Positions 59,110-64,000 of a stretch of DNA of 64,000 nucleotides are shown here, piece by piece; positions within the stretch are counted from its first letter, which is position 1, and each line of letters opens with the position of its first letter. Position numbers and translations under genes: made by a program. The stretch covers positions 1,578,501-1,642,500 of the forward strand of contig CAKKNE010000002.1 of NCBI GenBank assembly GCA_918797485.1, written 5' to 3'. This stretch comes from Pelagomonas calceolata (Eukaryota; Sar; Pelagophyceae; Pelagomonadales; Pelagomonadaceae). Below the pieces are notes generated by a model. It was given only the letters and a program-made list of their open reading frames with translations. It ran no database searches and had not been told where the DNA came from.

Positions 59110-59373
59110 GATGTTTTGGGGGTGTTTTTTTTCCGATGTGTTGGAGTGGAGAGGCAGCCCGCTGGAGCGCACACATTTCCGGGGCGTCAGCGCGCCGCTA
59201 ATTTTTGGCGACGAATCATTTTGCGACCCCAATTAGCGGCTCGCTCACGCCCCGAAATGTCACAATTTCATTCGTCGCCAAAAGTTAGCGGCTCGCCTGC
59301 GCCCCGGAAATTCGAGCAGCACATCGGGCTGCCTCCCCCAGTCCAACACATCGGAAACAAAAACACCACAAAA
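59110..59373. promoter_or_regulatory. Bidirectional H2A/H2B promoter with long inverted symmetry
   Basis: 264 bp. Reading outward to inward, both sides share TCCGATGTGTTGGA, GGAGGCAGCCCG (with small changes), ATTTCCGGGGCG, GCCGCTAA and TTTTGGCGACGAAT, so about 85 bp on each arm are inverted copies. A further half-copy (TTAGCGGCTCG, CGCCCCGAAATG) lies near the centre. Confidence 0.8.
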
Positions 59374-59724
59374 ATGGCCAAGACCCCCTCCAAGAAGTCG
59401 GCGAAAGCCCCCAAGAAGGCCGGCGGCGCCAAGAAGAAGAAGTCGCGCACGGAGTCGTACTCGACGTACATCTACCGCGTGCTCAAGCAGGTGCACCCGG
59501 ACACGGGCATCTCCAAGAAGGGCATGTCGATCATGAACTCGTTCATCAACGACATCTTCGAGCGCATCGCCCTCGAGGCCTCCAAGCTGTGCCGCTTCTC
59601 CAAGAAGGCGACGCTCTCGTCCCGCGAGATCCAGACGTCCGTCCGCCTCATGCTCCCGGGCGAGCTCTCCAAGCACGCCGTGTCCGAGGGCACCAAGGCC
59701 GTCACCAAGTTCTCGAGCTCGTAA
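59374..59724 (+). CDS. H2B: Histone H2B
   Basis: 116 residues from [18 protein letters not shown]. The Lys-rich tail is followed by the H2B fold: [60 protein letters not shown] and the closing [15 protein letters not shown] with the ubiquitin-acceptor lysine in VTKF. It pairs with H2A from a shared promoter and has its own 3' stem-loop. Intronless. Confidence 0.96.
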   Translation: MAKTPSKKSAKAPKKAGGAKKKKSRTESYSTYIYRVLKQVHPDTGISKKGMSIMNSFINDIFERIALEASKLCRFSKKATLSSREIQTSVRLMLPGELSKHAVSEGTKAVTKFSSS

Positions 59725-60809
59725 GCGCTCACCGCCGTCTGAGTAGCAGCTCGCGCTGCGATACGCTCTTGTGACGACGGCACCCACATTTCACCCGGTT
59801 TTTCTAAAAACCACCCTACTCCTCGAAGACACGAGACGGCAGCCTCGCGCGTGTGTTGGGCTGCGCCTTCCTTTTACCTTCGCGCGTCGCCGCGCCCCGA
59901 ACGCCGAGAGACCGCTCCGCCACGCCGTCCCTTCGGCCTCTCTCCCGCTGCGCGCGCCGCCCGTGCCTAAGCATGTTCTGCTACTCTGCTTAGATAGAGC
60001 TAGGCTGCCTAGCCACCGAGCCGGCGTGCCGACGCCTCCCCGCCGGACCCCACGTGACCGCTGCAGACCGCACGCGCCGGCGCACGCGGCGCACGCCCGT
60101 CCCGCCCCCCGGCCCCCATACGCCGTTGCCCCGAGTGGTAGCTCGGAGACGACGACGAGGGGGAGCAGGCGGACGCCAGAAACCCGGGGCCCCGCCGGCC
60201 GCGGGGTAACTGCGCCAGGGGGGGGGAAGCCAGATTTTGACAGGCCACAGCGCATACATACGTAGCCCGGTGCGGTGGATTTTCATAAACTAAGGTTCCC
60301 GGGGTCTATTCCCACCTTTTGACCAAGGGAAAGACGAAACGGTTAGGATCTGACGATTTTAGTGGACCGCGAACGTCGCGCCAGTGGCGTTTCGTGCCGC
60401 GCCGGGCGATACTTTTGGCACGCCATCAAGCTAGACGATCGCGTTTGCGCATCAGCTCCACGGAACAGGTACCTAAGGGCCCTCGGGAGACCAAATCACC
60501 GGCGTAGGGCGAAGTTTATTTTTGAAGAAAACCCGAACTGGGAGGGTCGCAATTTGGTTGGCCACACCATGGTACTTTGCGTCCACGTCCCACCGCGAAA
60601 GTGACCCCTCCCGAGTAAAGCGGTGTCGGGGTGTCCTTAGGATGTCCCCAGGTGCCTTCACACCAAAAAGCCACCGCATACGGAGCGATAACAAATTGGG
60701 GATGTCTGGCGTCCCCCCCCCTACTGCGCCCTACCAGGAAAGGATTCTACTACACAATAAATTACTGAGTACGTTCGCGCCCGCAGCACCGCGACGCCAT
60801 CGACTCTCA
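59725..60809. other. 1.1 kb without a supported gene
   Basis: Between the H2B stop and the convergent hydroxylysine-kinase-like gene. The H2B stem-loop is at 59797-59812. The rest contains C-runs (about 60705-60721), moderate GC and no recognisable RNA gene. Frames here show no domain. Seen as 3' UTRs plus spacer. Confidence 0.45.
59797..59812 (+). terminator. Histone 3' stem-loop (H2B)
   Basis: GGTTTT-TCTA-AAAACC, a 6-bp stem with 4-nt loop about 72 nt after the stop, followed by ACCCTACT. It is nearly identical to the H2A copy on the other strand. Confidence 0.75.
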
Positions 60810-62124
60810 CTACTTCACCTGACACGCGGCGCGCAGCGCATCAGAAAACGTCGCCGCGTCCCACTGTCCGAGTTGCCGCAGCAGCCGTTTGGCGGGCTCG
60901 GCACTCACCAACTTGTACGGGTCCGGATCCAGCCTAAAATGGTGCGCCGCATTCAATATAGTTTGGCAGTTCCGCGCGCGAATTAGGACATACAACGCGT
61001 CGATCTCACAACGTTGCAGGGGACAAACACTATGATATGCTGCCGTAATCGCACAAGCTCGCTGTAGAATCAACATGGTCTCGGCCGGGTCCAGCACCGA
61101 ATCGGCCAACAGTGAAGTCATGCTTGACCCTTTCCCGTCGAAGAGCGCGTAAGCCAGCAAAATGGCCAGATCAAACACGCGACAGCTCCGCACGAAGTCC
61201 CCGAAGTCCACGAGACCCGGCCTGACACCAGCTTCGTCGACCTGTGTTGATTGATACCGTCGCGAAACTGCCGCTGCTCTCTCGCGAGACGCGTGGACTC
61301 TCATGTGGTCATGAAGACGGCGTCGACGCAGCGAGGCACCGCGGCGACGCCGTCGACGCAACTTGAAGTTCGGAAACGTTCGGAAATCACGCTGCGTCGC
61401 GGACCAGGATGTTCTCGTCGTTCGCGTCCCCATGAATTAATTGGCGAGGCAACAACGCGTACGGCGGCGACGCGAGGAAGGCGTCGAACGCATCCAAAGC
61501 TTTCGTGACTCTCTCCTTGACCTCGTCGTCGAACAATTCGTTGAGATAAGGTCTTGACACTGTTGAAACGTTCGCGAGGTCCCAAGCAAGCATCCTCTCG
61601 GAAGAGTCGGCTCCATCACTACGCGGTTCAAAGTGCTCCAATGCGACATCAGTTGCGCCCATGACCTGGCCCAGGGCCCGGTCCAAAGCGCCATTCGCCT
61701 GGCCCCGACACTCGCTCAGTGGAATACCCTCGACCCACGTAATGACGCGCGCGAAACACGTCAGGGACTTCCAGGTGAACTGGACCACGGCCTCACCATG
61801 ATCAGACGCGCGGACGTCCGGCGCCCGGACGCCCGTCGTCCGCACGGCGCGCATCATCGTGTGTTCACAGTCCAAGGCCGCCCTCGTCGCGTCGTCGCCC
61901 GCATGGCCCCTACAAGCGGCGCCACTGGCAGCGATTTTGAGGACGTATGTTTTATCTATCGCTTCTTGTGAGCATTGGACTATCACTTTCCAGTTTTGGT
62001 CGTCATAAGACGGTAACGGTAGGCAGCGGCGGACGGCGCCGACTTTGGCGTAGTGGTCCTTCATTAATTGAGTGGCTTCGGCTGGCGTGAGGAGGGGGCG
62101 GACCTCTTCCGTGAAGGTGGCCAT
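60810..62124 (-). CDS. Hydroxylysine kinase-like (APH-fold) enzyme
   Basis: Exons 62124-61405 and 61241-60810 give 1,152 nt and 383 residues. It has the aminoglycoside-phosphotransferase fold: N-lobe LPSYDDQNWKVIV and YVLKIAASG (ATP lysine), catalytic loop LIHGDANDENILV, and metal site GLVDFGDF. The SYDDQN and HGDxNDxNIL wording is that of the AGPHD1/HYKK group, which phosphorylates 5-hydroxy-L-lysine using GTP in lysine or collagen catabolism. The substrate in an alga is uncertain. A family B introner lies between the HGD and DFGD motifs (phase 0, NIL|VDEAGVRPGLVDFGDF), so both catalytic motifs meet only after splicing. Some choline kinases share the fold. Confidence 0.8.
61242..61404 (-). 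mobile_element. Introner family B, copy B6
   Basis: A 163-nt intron, GTCCGCGACGCAGCGTG...TCAACACAG, in phase 0. Its left end is the most diverged of the family (GACGCAG for GACTCAG). Confidence 0.85.
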
Positions 62125-62461
62125 GGCGCTCGCGTTTGTTGGCAGCTTAAATCTCTGAGAGCGCTCTCGGAGGCTGTGCGGCACGAGGACGCCTGAGCTC
62201 TCTCGCAGCCAGAGAATGGTAAGTCAGCTTGCAAATGCAGGCGCACGCAAGTCTGCGGTGCCGTAGAGCGGCAGCTATAGCGACAACAAAGCTGCTCCCG
62301 GCCCCGGCTTAAAGTACGGGTTCCACCACCTCGTACACGCGTCCACGTGGTCCCTGGTGGCGCAGAGTCGCCGAACGGCATCCCAGACGCGAGAAGGACG
62401 GGTCCTTCTGTGCTAGTGTCTTTACAGGGACGCTAGCTAATTTTGCATGATACCGGCAACC
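62125..62461. promoter_or_regulatory. Divergent promoter, hydroxylysine kinase-like / LHC gene
   Basis: About 340 bp with GCTAG motif copy 9 about 26 bp before the proposed LHC start and about 290 bp from the kinase start. Confidence 0.5.
62412..62436 (-). promoter_or_regulatory. GCTAG inverted-repeat promoter motif, copy 9
   Basis: Reads GCTAGTGTCTTTAC then AGGGACGCTAGC on the plus strand. Confidence 0.62.
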
Positions 62462-63511
62462 ATGGCGTATAACGCAGCGTGGACGACTCAGAATCACCCC
62501 AGAGCTCGGGGACCTTATTATTGATGCTCGCCGCCCGTCCTGGCTTTCAAACAGCTCGCGAAATGGCCGTCTTGGTGCCGAGTTAGCCGTGGCAGCTGCT
62601 CTGGGCTTTTGGAGGCCCAGCGCGAGCCGCGCGGCGAACGCGCAGCCGAGGACGTTCGCGACACTACCCGCCGCGCCGCCGGACCCGGCAAGAGCACCAA
62701 ATTCGCACGACGAGAGCCGCCTACTGGACCGCCGTTCTCCGATGTCGACTTCGCCGGATGAGCCAACACCGCACAACGAGAGAGCCAGCTCGCCCAAACG
62801 AGCTGAACCGACGCGCAATTCGCCCGAAAGAGCCCAGAACGACGAGAGCCCAGAACGAGCCACATATCACACAGGCGCTCCGTTGTGGCGCTGCTGGCGC
62901 TCGCGCCGGCGAGCGGCTACGTCGCGCGCGCGCCGCTGTCCGCCCGGCCGCGGAGGACGGCGCGCGTCGCGCCGTCGATGGCGCTCATCACGGGCTCGCC
63001 CTTCGGCTACTTCGACCCCTTGCAGCTGTCCAAGGGCAAGACGGAGGCCGAGATGAACCAGCTCCGGGAATACGAGCTCAAGCACGGCCGCGTAGCCATG
63101 GCCGCGGTCTTTGGGCTCATCGTCGAGCCGTACATCCACCCTTTGGCGAAGTCGTGCCACCTCGCGCACCCGACGGACCCCATTCTCAGCGGAGTGGAAC
63201 TGAACTTCGCGGGCAAGGCGCAAATTCTCGGCTTCTGCGGCGGCGTCGAGGCCCTCAACTACTTCATCAAGAAGGGCGACAAGTACAAGCCGGGCGACTT
63301 GTTGGGCGCGGCCTACTACGTCGCCGACGAGGAGGACGAGTTGTGGGTCAGTTACCAGGAGAAGGAGCTGAACAACGGCAGATTAGCGATGGTCGCGTTC
63401 GCCGGGTTCATCACGCAGTACGGCCTCTACGGCAACGTCGACGACATGCTCTTCAAGCCCATGATCAAGCCGGCGTCCGAGCTGACGTGCTACGGCTGGC
63501 TCTGCGTGTAG
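62462..63511 (+). CDS. Fucoxanthin-chlorophyll/light-harvesting (LHC) protein
   Basis: The main exon, 62875-63511, follows an acceptor ATATCACACAG. Its frame has no ATG before VVALLALAPASGYVARAP, so a small first exon is needed. ATGGC|GTATAAC at 62462-62466 gives the right phase and the start MARSVVALLALAPASG, a good signal peptide for a plastid with four membranes; total 213 residues. The body has helix 1 EYELKHGRVAMAAVFGLI and helix 3 EKELNNGRLAMVAFAGFI, each with the Glu/Arg or Asn ligands for chlorophyll, and a middle helix around ILGFCGGVEALNYF. It harvests light in thylakoids. The first exon is inferred. Confidence 0.88.
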
Positions 63512-63729
63512 ATTGTTTCTGAAGGGGAGTTAAGAAACATTCATTATCCTCATGCGGCGACGGCGTGCCCCCGTCGCCGCTCGCGACGCTCACTCCGACA
63601 AAACTACCTACGACGGCTGTGTGTGTAGAGTGCGGCTCACGGGGGGTCTAGTCCCTAGTCCATAGCATAAGCACAGCAGCAGAGTGGTAAGAGTGGCAGC
63701 CCTGGGCCGGGGGGGCGGCGGGGCGCGAA

Positions 63730-64000
63730 CTAACTACTCAACCTTAGCTCCCTCACGAGCTCCGCGAGCTTCGCCATCGCGGCGCGCTTCCGATGGCCCG
63801 CAAAACCGTTGGAGGTCGCGTCCGAGACGAGGGATAAGAGAGACGCCGTGTCCTTCGGCGTCAGCTCGACCGCCTCGTCAGTCGCCGCCGCGAGCGCCGC
63901 CAATTTCTCCTTCAGAGTACTCTGATCAGTACCGTCCCCGACCATGCGCGCCATCGACACCAAGCGCGCCCCGTTCAGCGTCAGCGCGCGACTTAGCCGC
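63730..64000 (-). CDS. Partial protein, C-terminal end only
   Basis: The frame is open to the window edge and ends at 63730. The visible ~90 residues are helical (TDQSTLKEKLAALAAATDEA, NGFAGHRKRAAMAKLAELV) with an armadillo-like or ubiquitin-ligase-adaptor flavour, but no family is assignable. Convergent with the LHC gene about 220 bp away. Confidence 0.45.
   Translation of the reverse strand, partial: RLSRALTLNGARLVSMARMVGDGTDQSTLKEKLAALAAATDEAVELTPKDTASLLSLVSDATSNGFAGHRKRAAMAKLAELVRELRLSS

Noticed and set aside
59725-60809. Possible snRNA or other structured RNA gene
   Set aside because: I looked for U1, U2, U5 and U6 core sequences and found none; no clear Pol III boxes.
62589-63056. Overlapping plus-strand frame before and within the LHC gene
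   Set aside because: It runs out of frame through the LHC helices and has only Ala/Pro/Arg-rich composition.
1-64000. CRISPR array, bacterial operon or virus-derived element
   Set aside because: No regularly spaced direct repeats, no ribosome-binding-site-led operons, and no reverse transcriptase, integrase or capsid-like frame seen.

Overview
The window is nuclear DNA from a GC-rich, gene-dense unicellular alga. A fucoxanthin-chlorophyll-type light-harvesting protein gene lies at the right end, several genes look flagellar, and 21 short repeated introns (introners) belong to three families. Together these point to a pelagophyte-type stramenopile (Aureococcus/Pelagomonas relatives). Species is an inference; no rRNA or organelle marker is present. 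A flagellated member would fit the CFAP97-like and QRICH2-like genes.

Layout. I find about 32 genes, mostly in alternating convergent and divergent pairs with 3' gaps of 4 to 35 bp. Left third (0-21 kb): an FEA1-like surface protein; one 10 kb gene for a ~2,804-residue scaffold protein carrying eight introners; an AAAP amino-acid transporter; two divergent cysteine-rich membrane-anchored proteins; a multi-pass membrane protein; a COG4-like Golgi tether. Middle (21-45 kb): a ubiquitin E2, a WW-domain protein, a three-repeat protein ending in a CaaX box, a QRICH2-like coiled coil, two membrane proteins, a zinc-ribbon/LRR/kinase protein, a JmjC protein, an eEF1A lysine methyltransferase, an LRR protein, a large membrane protein and a FAIM-like/TLDc fusion. 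Right third (45-64 kb): a Thg1-dsRBD-PAZ fusion, a CFAP97-like gene, an Argonaute whose slicer residues appear replaced, a BABAM1/MERIT40 homologue, two coiled-coil genes, a divergent H2A/H2B pair with 3' stem-loops, a hydroxylysine-kinase-like enzyme, the LHC gene and a partial gene at the edge.

Main points. (1) Introners of families A (12 copies), B (6) and C (3) interrupt ten genes. In every case the spliced coding length I computed is a multiple of three. Family C shows transposon anatomy: 15-bp terminal inverted repeats, 8-bp target duplications, and use as an intron in both orientations. Each family C insertion appears to add 12 nt to the mRNA. (2) A protein fusing a 3'-5' polymerase (Thg1) to dsRNA-binding and PAZ modules lies 2.3 kb from an Argonaute with a degenerate catalytic tetrad, which suggests an unusual small-RNA pathway. 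(3) A ~24-bp inverted-repeat motif (GCTAG...CTAGC) recurs in nine promoter regions and nowhere else that I saw.

Coordinates of splice sites were counted by eye and may be off by a base or two; family names rest on motif recall, not searches.
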